A stretch of DNA of 64,000 nucleotides from NCBI GenBank assembly GCA_002299895.1, contig DBOC01000012.1:112926-176925 (forward strand), read 5' to 3'. The position numbers were made by a program, and so were the translations under genes. The DNA is from Sphingomonadales bacterium UBA656 (GTDB taxonomy: Bacteria; Pseudomonadota; Alphaproteobacteria; Sphingomonadales; Sphingomonadaceae). Under the pieces are notes generated by a model. It searched no databases and had not been told where the DNA came from. It saw only the letters and a list, made by a program, of their open reading frames with translations. Position 1 is the first letter of the stretch. The number at the start of each line of letters is the position of its first letter. Below, one piece after another: positions 24,321-33,282 of the stretch.

Positions 24321-27152
24321 TCACGCGGATGGAGGGGTGATTGGTTTTTTGCCACCTGAACGCTGGCGACGGATTTCTTCGCGGACATTATGACCTAACG
24401 CTTCAGCGACCAGGGCGGCTTGTTCGGCCTGATGGCGCTTGGCAAGGCCGGTCGCCGTCGCGGCTGCGGCTCTGCGTCCGGCGTAACGGGCGCGGGTGGG
24501 GCCAACATTGGCTTCGGCGAGACATTCTTCCAAATAAGGATCAACGAATGACCAGCTTCCGGCGTTGCGCGGTTCTTCCTGCGCCCAAACCAGTTCTTCC
24601 AAATTGGTCATACGCCTCAGGCGAACAATCAACGGTTCTGACGGAAACGGATACAGCTGCTCAATACGCACAATGCTGGTATTTTTGTCGCCTGATGCGT
24701 CGCGGGCTTCCATCAGGTCGTAGGCGACCTTTCCGGAGCATAATATCAGGCGCTTCACATCCTTGTCGGCAGGTGCATTCATGTCGGACAGTATCCGCAT
24801 AAAGTGGCTTTCGCCTTGGAAATCTTCAGCCTTAGAAACCGCAAGCTTATGACGCAAAAGCGACTTTGGCGTCATGACAATAAGCGGTTTGCGGAATGGT
24901 CGTGCCATTTGCCGGCGCAGCAAGTGGAAATAGTTAGCTGGCGTCGTGCAATTGGCGACCTGGATATTGTCCTCCGCACATAATTGCAGGAAGCGCTCTA
25001 ACCGCGCCGAGCTATGCTCCGGCCCTTGGCCCTCATAGCCATGCGGCAACAGCATTACGAGGCCATTGGCGCGCAGCCATTTGGCTTCACCTGACGCAAT
25101 GAACTGGTCAATCATAGTTTGTGCGCCGTTCACGAAATCGCCAAATTGCGCTTCCCAAAGGACCAATGTTTTCGGCTCTGCACCAGCATAGCCATATTCA
25201 AAGCCCAACACGCCAAATTCGGACAAGGGGCTGTCTAAGATTTCAAAACGCCCATGTGGCAAGGTGGATAGCGGCACATATTTTTCTTCTGTCGTTTGAT
25301 CGACCCAGACGCCATGCCGCTGGCTAAAAGTGCCGCGGCCCGAATCTTGGCCCGACAAACGCACGCCATAGCCTTCCGAAAGCAGCGAACCAAAAGCGAG
25401 CGCTTCGCCGGTTGCCCAGTCGAAACTTTCCCCAGAACTGAACATGGTCTTCTTGGCATCAAGTACGCGGCTTAATGTCGGATGGATGTTATGGCCTTCG
25501 GGTATTGTCGTCAGCGTGCGACCAAGGCTGTCGAACAATTTGCGCGTGATGCCTGTTGGGACATTGCGCCGCGCAGTTTCTGGATCAGCGGGCTTCGACA
25601 GGCCTGACCAACGGCCACCAAACCAATCAGCGGCGTTCGCTTTATAGTCTGCTGCACTCGCAAACTCTTGCTCAAGCGCTTGGACAAAGCGCGTCGCGTG
25701 TTCATTGGGCCAATTGGCGTCGATCACGCCTTCGGCTTGAAGGCGTTGTGCGTACAGAGCACTTACGGCCGGATGATTCTTGATGACTTTGTACATCAAG
25801 GGTTGCGTAAAGCCGGGTTCGTCGCCCTCATTATGGCCAAAGCGGCGATAGCACCACATGTCGATCACAATATCGCGGTGGAAGGTCTGGCGGAATTCAA
25901 TCGCAATCTTGCATGCGAATGTTACCGCCTCGGGATCATCGCCATTGACGTGGAAAATCGGCGCCTGAACACCTTTGGCTACGTCAGACGGATAAGGCGA
26001 TGATCGCGCATATTGCGGGCTGGTGGTAAAGCCGACCTGGTTGTTGACGATGAAGTGCAAGCAACCGCCTGTATTATATCCACGAATGCCGGAGAAGCCG
26101 AGGCATTCCCACACAATGCCCTGGCCAGCAAAGGCGGCATCACCGTGGAGCAACACGGGCAACACTTGCTCATGCTTGCCCAAATCGTCGCGGGCCGTCT
26201 GGTTGGCGCGCACCTTGCCCAAGACAACGGGGTTTACGGCCTCAAGATGCGACGGGTTCGGCACAAGGCTCATATGCACTTTGATACCGTCAAATTCACG
26301 GTCGGTGCTGGTGCCGAGATGGTATTTCACATCGCCTGAGCCACCGACATCATCGGGATTGGCGCTGCCGCCGGAAAATTCGTGGAAGATGATGCGATAG
26401 GGCTTAGCCATAACATTGGCGAGCACGTTCAAACGGCCACGATGCGGCATGCCATAGACGATTTCACGCACGCCAAGCTGGCCACCATATTTGATAACCG
26501 CTTCTAGCGCCGGGATCATGGACTCGCCACCGTCAAGGCCGAAACGCTTTGTACCTACATATTTGCGACCTAGGAATTTTTCATATTGCTCAGCTTCAAT
26601 AACCTTGCCGAGTATCGCTTTCTTGCCCTCTGGCGTGAACTGGATGGCGGCATCCTTGCCTTCCATCCGTTCTTGCAGAAAGCGGCGCTCTTCCACGTCG
26701 GAAATATGCATATACTCAAGACCTACCGGCCCGCAATAATTGGCGCGCAGCGTATCTACGAGCTCGCGCACGGTGGTCCACTCAAGCCCAAGCGTGCCGC
26801 CAACATATACGCGCTTGTCGAGGTCGGCGCCCGAAAAGCCATGATATTCAGGTGTCAGGTCAGCAGGAATGTCTTGTTTCGACAAACCAAGCGGATCGAG
26901 ATTGGCGGCCAGATGCCCGCGCACACGGTATGTCCGCACAAGCATCATTGCGCGAATAGAATCGCTTGCCGCAGCAACGGCGTCGGCCTCTGCAATGGGT
27001 TTGCCCGCAGCCTTGGCGGCAGCCTTCACTTCGATTGCCATTTGCGTGGGGTCGAGCGATGCCGTTAAATCGTCAGTTGCTGACAATGGCCAGTTGGCAC
27101 GTTCCCAGCTGGGGCCGCGCTCTACTTCGAAATCCTGGTTTTCTAAGCCCAT
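24321..27152 (-). CDS. odhA: 2-oxoglutarate dehydrogenase E1 component
   Basis: Thiamine diphosphate enzyme that decarboxylates 2-oxoglutarate and succinylates the E2 lipoyl arm. The 943 residues show GMPHRGRLNVLANV near 215-228, HGDAAFAGQG near 338-347, and the cofactor GD...NNQVGFT region near 370-378. ATG 27152 is preferred because GGAG lies just upstream and the sequence after it (ENQDFEVERGPSW) is a typical start; an in-frame start at 27176 would add eight residues. It lies about 150 bases after sucD in the leftward TCA operon. Confidence 0.96.
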   Translation of the reverse strand: MGLENQDFEVERGPSWERANWPLSATDDLTASLDPTQMAIEVKAAAKAAGKPIAEADAVAAASDSIRAMMLVRTYRVRGHLAANLDPLGLSKQDIPADLTPEYHGFSGADLDKRVYVGGTLGLEWTTVRELVDTLRANYCGPVGLEYMHISDVEERRFLQERMEGKDAAIQFTPEGKKAILGKVIEAEQYEKFLGRKYVGTKRFGLDGGESMIPALEAVIKYGGQLGVREIVYGMPHRGRLNVLANVMAKPYRIIFHEFSGGSANPDDVGGSGDVKYHLGTSTDREFDGIKVHMSLVPNPSHLEAVNPVVLGKVRANQTARDDLGKHEQVLPVLLHGDAAFAGQGIVWECLGFSGIRGYNTGGCLHFIVNNQVGFTTSPQYARSSPYPSDVAKGVQAPIFHVNGDDPEAVTFACKIAIEFRQTFHRDIVIDMWCYRRFGHNEGDEPGFTQPLMYKVIKNHPAVSALYAQRLQAEGVIDANWPNEHATRFVQALEQEFASAADYKANAADWFGGRWSGLSKPADPETARRNVPTGITRKLFDSLGRTLTTIPEGHNIHPTLSRVLDAKKTMFSSGESFDWATGEALAFGSLLSEGYGVRLSGQDSGRGTFSQRHGVWVDQTTEEKYVPLSTLPHGRFEILDSPLSEFGVLGFEYGYAGAEPKTLVLWEAQFGDFVNGAQTMIDQFIASGEAKWLRANGLVMLLPHGYEGQGPEHSSARLERFLQLCAEDNIQVANCTTPANYFHLLRRQMARPFRKPLIVMTPKSLLRHKLAVSKAEDFQGESHFMRILSDMNAPADKDVKRLILCSGKVAYDLMEARDASGDKNTSIVRIEQLYPFPSEPLIVRLRRMTNLEELVWAQEEPRNAGSWSFVDPYLEECLAEANVGPTRARYAGRRAAAATATGLAKRHQAEQAALVAEALGHNVREEIRRQRSGGKKPITPPSA

Positions 27153-27302
27153 TTTTCTTCTCCAAAACCTCCCCACATAAAGGAGGTGGCAGTCCGCAGA
27201 ACTGACGGAAAGGCACGTGCGTTCAAGCTGTCGCTATTTGGCGGGTGCCCCATCCTTATGCTGCGCATGGCTTCCCTCCCCGTATCGGCGAGGGGTCACC
27301 GC

Positions 27303-28187
27303 TTAACCCTTCAAAACCTCAACCAATGTTTTGCCGAGCAGAGATGGCGATGGCGATACGCGGATGCCCGCGGCCTCCATTGCTGCAATCTTGCTCTCAG
27401 CGTCGCCCTTGCCGCCCGACACGATGGCGCCAGCATGACCCATGCGGCGTCCGGGAGGGGCTGTGCGTCCAGCGATAAAGCCAGCCATTGGCTTTTTACG
27501 GCCCTTTTTGGCTTCGTCGATCAGAAACTGTGCAGCCTCTTCTTCTGCGCTGCCGCCGATTTCACCGATCATGATGATTGACTTTGTCGCATCGTCTGCA
27601 AGGAACAGCTCAAGACAATCAATGAAGTTGGTGCCGTTGACCGGGTCACCGCCAATACCAACCGCAGTGGTCTGGCCAAGGCCTTCTGCTGTGGTCTGGA
27701 ACACAGCTTCATAAGTGAGCGTGCCTGAACGTGAGACGACGCCCACCGAGCCTGCCGAAAAGATGCTGCCGGGCATGATACCAATCTTGCATTCATTGGG
27801 TGTCAGAACGCCAGGGCAGTTCGGGCCGATAAGGCGCGATTTCGAACCTGAAAGCGCACGCTTTACCTTGACCATGTCGAGCACAGGGATGCCTTCGGTG
27901 ATGCAAACGATCAACGGGATCTCCGCGTCAATGGCTTCAAGGATTGAGTCTGCTGCAAAGGGTGGTGGCACATATACAACCGACGCATCTGCACCCGTTC
28001 TCTGCTTGGCTTCAAGCACCGTGTCAAACATCGGCAGGCCAATGTGCGTCGTTCCGCCCTTGCCGGGGGTAACACCGCCAACCATCTGCGTACCATAGGC
28101 CAGCGCCTGCTCTGTATGGAATGTACCAGTGGCACCCGTCATACCTTGCGTGATAACCTTGGTGTTCTTGTTGATAAGGATGCTCAC
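27303..28187 (-). CDS. sucD: Succinyl-CoA synthetase alpha subunit
   Basis: Alpha subunit of the ADP/GDP-forming ligase that makes ATP or GTP from succinyl-CoA. The 294 residues contain the CoA-binding N-terminal fold (TGATGTFHTEQAL), the IVCITEGIP segment near 94-102 and the phosphorylated histidine in MGHAGAIVSGG at about 251. It starts with GTG (28187). The beta-subunit gene sucC, which usually precedes sucD, is not adjacent: mdh is directly upstream, 29 bases away. Confidence 0.96.
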   Translation of the reverse strand: MSILINKNTKVITQGMTGATGTFHTEQALAYGTQMVGGVTPGKGGTTHIGLPMFDTVLEAKQRTGADASVVYVPPPFAADSILEAIDAEIPLIVCITEGIPVLDMVKVKRALSGSKSRLIGPNCPGVLTPNECKIGIMPGSIFSAGSVGVVSRSGTLTYEAVFQTTAEGLGQTTAVGIGGDPVNGTNFIDCLELFLADDATKSIIMIGEIGGSAEEEAAQFLIDEAKKGRKKPMAGFIAGRTAPPGRRMGHAGAIVSGGKGDAESKIAAMEAAGIRVSPSPSLLGKTLVEVLKG

Positions 28188-28216
28188 AAACGTCTCCTAA
28201 AATCTTTGGGTTGCGC

Positions 28217-29179
28217 TTAGTTCAGCGATGGGTCGATGGCTTTACATGCTACCAGCAGTTCTTTCACTGCATCTACGCTGACGGCGAGGTTGGATTTAGC
28301 TTCGTTGTCCAGCGCGATTTCGACGACCTTTTCAACGCCTCCTGCACCGATAATCACCGGAACGCCGACATACAAATTGTCGACGCCATATTGGCCGGTC
28401 AAATGGACTGCCGCAGGAAGGACGCGTTTTTGGTCGTACAAATAGGCCTCCGCCATCGCGATGCCGCTCGTGGCGGGGGCGTAATAAGCAGAGCCCGTTT
28501 TCAGCAAGGCGACGATTTCGCCGCCCCCGCTGCGCGTACGCTGGACGATGGCGTCGATGCGCTCCTGGGTGGACATGCCCATCGCGATCAGGTCAGGCAC
28601 AGGAATACCTGAAACCGTTGAATATTGAATGACGGGAACCATCGTGTCGCCATGGCCACCCAACACAAAGCTGGTCACGTCCTTTACCGACACGTTGAAT
28701 TCATCAGCGAGGAAATGGCTGAAGCGTGCAGAGTCTAGAACGCCGGCCATGCCAACCACCATATTGTGCGGAAGGCCTGAAAACTCGCGCAACGCCCAAA
28801 CCATCGCGTCCAGTGGGTTGGTGATGCAGATGACAAAAGCGTTTGGCGCGTTGGCCGCAATGCCTTCGCCGACTGCCTTCATCACCTTCAGATTGATGCC
28901 CAGCAAATCATCGCGGCTCATGCCGGGCTTGCGTGCGACGCCGGCGGTGACGATGATTACATCGGCGCCAGCTATGTCGGCATAATCATTGGTGCCAGTG
29001 ATTGTGGCGTCAAAACCTTCAACAGGGCCGCATTGCGACAGATCCAGCGCCTTGCCTTGGGGAATGCCTTCAACCACGTCGAAAAGGACGATGTCACCAA
29101 GGCCCTTTAACGCTGCGAGATGGGCGAGAGTACCACCGATGTTACCGGCGCCGATGAGTGCAATTTTCTTGCGAGCCAT
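28217..29179 (-). CDS. mdh: Malate dehydrogenase (LDH-like, NAD+)
   Basis: Oxidises malate to oxaloacetate with NAD+. The 320-residue protein belongs to the LDH-like MDH group: NAD loop GAGNIGGTLAH near 11-21, the substrate-loop arginines around VARKPGMSRDDLL near 81-93, and the catalytic histidine in LGGHGDTMVP near 176. It is the first gene of mdh-sucD-odhA-odhB-lpdA. The upstream 228-base region contains a perfect DnaA-box-like 9-mer. Confidence 0.96.
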   Translation of the reverse strand: MARKKIALIGAGNIGGTLAHLAALKGLGDIVLFDVVEGIPQGKALDLSQCGPVEGFDATITGTNDYADIAGADVIIVTAGVARKPGMSRDDLLGINLKVMKAVGEGIAANAPNAFVICITNPLDAMVWALREFSGLPHNMVVGMAGVLDSARFSHFLADEFNVSVKDVTSFVLGGHGDTMVPVIQYSTVSGIPVPDLIAMGMSTQERIDAIVQRTRSGGGEIVALLKTGSAYYAPATSGIAMAEAYLYDQKRVLPAAVHLTGQYGVDNLYVGVPVIIGAGGVEKVVEIALDNEAKSNLAVSVDAVKELLVACKAIDPSLN

Positions 29180-29407
29180 GAAAAACTGTCCTTCCCTTAG
29201 GGCTTTATAGCGGAATTAAGGCGGCGTTACGCCGAATCTCTGTGGATAACAACCCAATAAAGAACCAAAGCGTAGGGTTTTTATGATAACAGTTCGCAAT
29301 AGCATTAAGAATGAGAATAAATTGCCGCATTCCCCATCTTTAACTTGTTTCAGTATCACAAATAACGTTTTTGCGTCATACCGAAACCAGGTAAAGATGA
29401 TGCAATC
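29180..29407. other. AT-rich region upstream of mdh
   Basis: No convincing gene is present in these 228 bases. The stretch at 29260-29370 is visibly AT-rich and should hold the promoter of the TCA operon, but no single hexamer pair stands out. A small GGCGTTACGCC palindrome lies at 29222-29232. Confidence 0.4.
29241..29249 (-). promoter_or_regulatory. DnaA-box-like 9-mer upstream of mdh
   Basis: TGTGGATAA is an exact reverse-strand DnaA box, 62 bases before the mdh ATG and three bases from a GANTC site (29234-29238). A single box could bind DnaA as a regulator, or be chance. Confidence 0.4.
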
Positions 29408-30799
29408 TTAGTCGCGAGCCACCCTACGCAACATCTCCATCCAAATGGGTATTTGGCCGTGAAAACCTTCGGCCCAAACGCGCTCATCTAAACCGTGCGC
29501 GCCTTCCCGTTGACCGACTATGCCCCATAGGCCGCCAAAACCATAAACGGGAATCCCAGCGGCGCGTAAAAACGCGCCATCAGTAGCGCCTGCAGACTGA
29601 AACGGTAGAATGGGAGCATTGGGGAAACGCGTGCCAACCGCCGCTTGATAGGCCTGCAGTATGTCGTCACGCATGGGGGATGGTGCGGTTTCGGGGGTTT
29701 GTGACCCTTCTACCGCGGAAACGGTGACATCAGGTCCCGATAGGGTCTGTAATTGCTGGCGAATGTCTTCAATCTTCACACCCGGAAAAATACGGCAGTT
29801 GACATTGGCTTCGGCTTTTTGCGGTAAAGCGTTCGGCGCGTGCCCGCCGGAAAGCATGGTTGCAACACAGCGTGTGCGCGTACCGCCGGGGTCCATGGTC
29901 TCCAACAGGTCTGCGGTTTCACGGTCCTGCGGGTCGGCTAGAAATCGGCGCAGAAGCTCTCCATATTGGCCGCTATCGCCTTTTGATAGCACAGAATAGC
30001 TAGCACGTGTGGCGTCGTTTATCATCGCGGGGAAACGGTGTCGTTCAACCGCTGTCAATGCGTTGGCAAGCGCATATACCGCATTGTCGGGGCGCGGCAC
30101 ACTGCTGTGTCCGCCACGATTAATAGCCGTCAGGCGAAAATCAGCATAGGTTTTCTCGGCAATCTGAATACCGAAGCCTTCGACCCGCCCGTCGGGAAAT
30201 ACCGAGCCGCCACCAGCATCGCCATTCAATGCATATTCGGCGTCAATCAGGTCGCGCCATTCACTCACCGCGCGCCGCGCGCCATTGCCCATAGTTTCTT
30301 CGTCACCGGTAAACAGCACGATGATATCGCGCGTCGGCGCAAACTTTTCAGCGCGCAAATATTGCAGAGCAAGGACAATCCCCGTCAGCGCGGCCTTATT
30401 ATCATTTGAGCCGCGACCCAGATAATAGCCACCCTCTTCGCGGAACTGGAACGGCGGATATTTCCAATCGCTTGCCTTGGCCGCAACGACGTCCATATGC
30501 GCCATCAGCAATATGGGCTTTTTCCCCGAGGGCTTGGCTGCGGGCCAACGCGCGATTAATGTCTGGGTATTATCATGATCCTTGACGACGACGTTGGTGA
30601 TTCCAGCTTTGCGAAATTCTGACGTTAACAGGCTGGTCAGCTTTTTAAATTCTGTGGGTTGCCCCTCTACCGTCGGAATTTCGACAATCTTTGCGAACAA
30701 ATCACGTTCGGTAGCATGCTTTGGATTCGGTACCTGCGCATTTGCTGTCGTGGTTAGAGCCAATAAACCAGCAAATAAAAATGTATTCCGTCCCATCAT
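29408..30799 (-). CDS. Exported M20 family metallopeptidase
   Basis: A 463-residue zinc peptidase of the M20/M25/M40 family. An N-terminal signal peptide (FLFAGLLALTTTANA, cleavage near 21-22) implies periplasmic or secreted action. Metal-binding segments include LMAHMDVVAA near 94-103, GRGSNDNKAA near 124-133 and FTGDEETMG near 162-170, with a dimerisation domain (RGGHSSVPRPDNA) in the middle. Tandem ATGs at 30799 and 30796 follow a GGGAGAGAG ribosome site. Substrate may be dipeptides or acylated amino acids. It lies between zapE and mdh, which are adjacent in many alphaproteobacteria. Confidence 0.9.
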   Translation of the reverse strand: MMGRNTFLFAGLLALTTTANAQVPNPKHATERDLFAKIVEIPTVEGQPTEFKKLTSLLTSEFRKAGITNVVVKDHDNTQTLIARWPAAKPSGKKPILLMAHMDVVAAKASDWKYPPFQFREEGGYYLGRGSNDNKAALTGIVLALQYLRAEKFAPTRDIIVLFTGDEETMGNGARRAVSEWRDLIDAEYALNGDAGGGSVFPDGRVEGFGIQIAEKTYADFRLTAINRGGHSSVPRPDNAVYALANALTAVERHRFPAMINDATRASYSVLSKGDSGQYGELLRRFLADPQDRETADLLETMDPGGTRTRCVATMLSGGHAPNALPQKAEANVNCRIFPGVKIEDIRQQLQTLSGPDVTVSAVEGSQTPETAPSPMRDDILQAYQAAVGTRFPNAPILPFQSAGATDGAFLRAAGIPVYGFGGLWGIVGQREGAHGLDERVWAEGFHGQIPIWMEMLRRVARD

Positions 30800-30820
30800 C
30801 TCTCTCCCTTTTGAGATATG

Positions 30821-31939
30821 CTAACGCGGGCCGTGCCCCTCCGCCAGATAATCTTCAGATTGCATTTCCATCAAACGGGATACGGTGCGGTCAAATTCAA
30901 ACCGTCCGTCGCCTTGCGTGTATAGATGGTCCGGTTCCGCATCGGCACTTGCCAGAAACTTCACACGATATTCGTACAAGGCATCGATCAACGTCACAAA
31001 GCGTGCGACTTCATTTCTATTATGGGGTCCCAAAACAGGTATCCCGACCATGATGACGGTATGGAAACGCCGCGCGATGGCAAGATAATCCGCGGCGCCA
31101 CGCGCTTCTGCACATAAGCGCTTAAACGAAAATACGGCCACGCCTTTTAGCGCCTTGGGCACATGCAACACGCGTCCGCCGCCAATGTCCATCTCTACGG
31201 CTGGCACATGGCCGCGGTCTTCGGGCGGATAATCGGTCATCCGGAAAAAGGTTTTTGATAAATCCGTCGTTGCCTTAGGGCCGTTAGGCACGAGCCAGAC
31301 TTTAGCGCTTCCCAATCGATCGCGTCGATAATCGGTCGGGCCATCCAGCGCGATGATGTCCAAGCTCTCTTTCACCAAATCGATGAAAGGCAAAAACAAC
31401 TGCCGGTTCAGGCCATCCTTATATAGGTCATCTGGATGGCGGTTTGACGTGGTCACAACGGTAACGCCAGCCGCAATTAGGCCGGAAAAGAGCCGTGACA
31501 TAATCGCTGCGTCGGCCATATTGCTTACCACCATTTCATCAAAGCACAGCAACCGCGCTTCGTCGGCCAGCGCTGCAACGATGGGTGGGATTGGGTCGCC
31601 TTTTTCTTTCACGCGCTCGGCCTTTAGCCGGGCATGAATGTCGATCATGAATTCATGGAAATGTGCGCGGCGTTTAAGCTGGATTTGCACACTGTCGAAA
31701 AACAGATCCATCAGCATGGATTTTCCACGCCCGACACCGCCCCATAAATAAAGTCCCCGCGCCGGTTCTGGCTTGCGTCCTAAGAGCCTCCAAATTATGT
31801 TTACACGTGCCGGTACAGCTTCGAGTTCAGCCTGCACTTTAGCAAGGGCGCCCACCGCCCTGAACTGATCGCCATCTGGCCTGAGTTCACCAGCTTGGAC
31901 AAGCGCAGCGTGACGATCCAGAACCGATCCAGACATCAT
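30821..31939 (-). CDS. zapE: Cell division protein ZapE (AFG1-like ATPase)
   Basis: An AAA-type P-loop ATPase related to yeast AFG1 and Escherichia coli ZapE, which associates with the division ring. The 372 residues have Walker A GGVGRGKSM near 67-75, the FHEFM segment near 94, Walker B LLCFDEMVVSN near 130-140 and the sensor TTSNRHPDDLYKDGLNR near 163-179. Start ATG 31939 overlaps the stop of the upstream thioesterase. The zapE-mdh-suc association is common in alphaproteobacteria. Confidence 0.93.
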   Translation of the reverse strand: MMSGSVLDRHAALVQAGELRPDGDQFRAVGALAKVQAELEAVPARVNIIWRLLGRKPEPARGLYLWGGVGRGKSMLMDLFFDSVQIQLKRRAHFHEFMIDIHARLKAERVKEKGDPIPPIVAALADEARLLCFDEMVVSNMADAAIMSRLFSGLIAAGVTVVTTSNRHPDDLYKDGLNRQLFLPFIDLVKESLDIIALDGPTDYRRDRLGSAKVWLVPNGPKATTDLSKTFFRMTDYPPEDRGHVPAVEMDIGGGRVLHVPKALKGVAVFSFKRLCAEARGAADYLAIARRFHTVIMVGIPVLGPHNRNEVARFVTLIDALYEYRVKFLASADAEPDHLYTQGDGRFEFDRTVSRLMEMQSEDYLAEGHGPR

Positions 31940-32394
31940 TTTTTCGTTGGTTTTCGTATCGTTCCCGAAAATGCAGCAACGCGCAATTCACCCTGCATCA
32001 CAATGCCACGCATGAACAACAGGCGGCCAGTTTCCTTGAGGAGCTCAACTTCTGCTTCAAGTGGTTCGCCGATGACGCCAGCGCCGATAAATTGCACCGA
32101 GAGGTCTAACGTGACCGCCGCGCCAGCCTCAATCAGGCCGAACATGCGGGACGCGCCGAACATCGCGACGTCGATAAAGCCCAGAGTGACCCCGCCATGC
32201 ACCGCGTTGCGTAAATTGCTGTGCCGGTGTTCGGGATACATGCGCAAGCGCGCCTTGTTATCGCCCTCGCTGCGGACCAGCATTTTGCCTAGCACCGTGC
32301 CGTTGTAACGGCTGGCATCGGTCATCTGCCAGTTCAACCAGCCCGGATTATCGGGGTCAGGGCTGCTGTCAAAAGCGGGTGTATCCAACGGCAA
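31936..32394 (-). CDS. PaaI-type hotdog thioesterase
   Basis: A 152-residue single hotdog-fold protein of the PaaI thioesterase family. The catalytic region NAVHGGVTLGFIDVAM near 63-78 has the H-G-G pattern and an aspartate that serves as the catalytic acid in the family. It probably hydrolyses acyl-CoA thioesters; substrate unknown. The start is uncertain: TTG 32394, or TTG 32388, which is better spaced from the TTAGGA ribosome site. It lies between sdhB and zapE, with a four-base overlap with zapE. Confidence 0.83.
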   Translation of the reverse strand: MPLDTPAFDSSPDPDNPGWLNWQMTDASRYNGTVLGKMLVRSEGDNKARLRMYPEHRHSNLRNAVHGGVTLGFIDVAMFGASRMFGLIEAGAAVTLDLSVQFIGAGVIGEPLEAEVELLKETGRLLFMRGIVMQGELRVAAFSGTIRKPTKK

Positions 32395-32431
32395 TCCTAA
32401 CCGATCAGAGCCTTAAGGTGAACTACAACGC

Positions 32432-33211
32432 TTACAGGTGGCGTTCAGCTACCATCTTTTTTGTTTCAGCAATGGCTTTTGCGGGGTTCAAACCCTTGGG
32501 GCAGGCGTTCGCACAGTTCATGATTGTGTGGCAGCGATAGAGGCGGAATGGATCTTCCAACTCGTCGAGGCGCTCACCAGTCATTTCATCTCGGCTGTCG
32601 GCCAACCAACGATAGGCCTGAAGCAAGATGGCAGGTCCTAAAAACTTGTCGCTGTTCCACCAATATGAAGGGCAGCTGGTCGAACAACATGCGCACAAGA
32701 TGCATTCATATAGACCGTCAAGCTTGGCGCGATCTTCTGGCGATTGCAGGCGCTCCTTACCTGACGGCTCGGGCGTTACTGTTTGCAGCCATGGCTTGAT
32801 GGACGCGTATTGGGCATAAAAATGCGTGAAATCTGGAACAAGATCCTTGATGACTTCCATATGCGGTAACGGGGTGATGGTGACCTCGCTTTTGCAATCT
32901 TCAATCGCGGTTGTGCACGCAAGGCCGTTTTTGCCGTCGATGTTCATGGAGCAAGAGCCGCAAATGCCCTCACGGCATGAACGACGGAACGTCAACGAAG
33001 GATCCTGTTCGCCCTTCATTTTGATCAGGGCGTCGAGCACCATTGGACCGCAATTGTCGGTATCCACCTCAAACGTGTCGTAACTTGGGTTCTCGCCGCT
33101 ATCGGGATCATAGCGATAGACCTTGAACTTTTTGGTCTTGCCGCTTGTTTTGGCGGCGTGAACATTGCCCTTCTGGACCTTGCTGTTTTTAGGGAGAAAG
33201 AAATCGGCCAT
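32432..33211 (-). CDS. sdhB: Succinate dehydrogenase iron-sulfur subunit
   Basis: Transfers electrons from the flavoprotein to the quinone site of complex II. The 259 residues carry the [2Fe-2S] ligands in CREGICGSCSMN near 79-90, and the [4Fe-4S] and [3Fe-4S] ligands in CILCACCSTSCPSYWWN and CHTIMNCANACPKGLNP. An N-terminal Lys-rich extension precedes the ferredoxin domain. sdhC, sdhD and sdhA are not upstream: the preceding gene is a CorC-like protein, and there is only a 71-base gap. Confidence 0.96.
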   Translation of the reverse strand: MADFFLPKNSKVQKGNVHAAKTSGKTKKFKVYRYDPDSGENPSYDTFEVDTDNCGPMVLDALIKMKGEQDPSLTFRRSCREGICGSCSMNIDGKNGLACTTAIEDCKSEVTITPLPHMEVIKDLVPDFTHFYAQYASIKPWLQTVTPEPSGKERLQSPEDRAKLDGLYECILCACCSTSCPSYWWNSDKFLGPAILLQAYRWLADSRDEMTGERLDELEDPFRLYRCHTIMNCANACPKGLNPAKAIAETKKMVAERHL

Positions 33212-33282
33212 ATCAATATCCTGTGGACGCTAACGACTTATTATTCTGTGTCGACAAACGCACTAACCAAGCGATTAAGCAA

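Noticed and set aside
27153..27302. Possible hairpin in the odhA-sucD gap as a terminator or attenuator
   Set aside because: The stem near 27276-27296 is short with a mismatch and no T-run; the genes are likely still co-transcribed.
27186..27581. A 131-codon rightward frame from the odhA-sucD gap into sucD
   Set aside because: Most of it is antisense to sucD, and no ribosome site or family match is seen.
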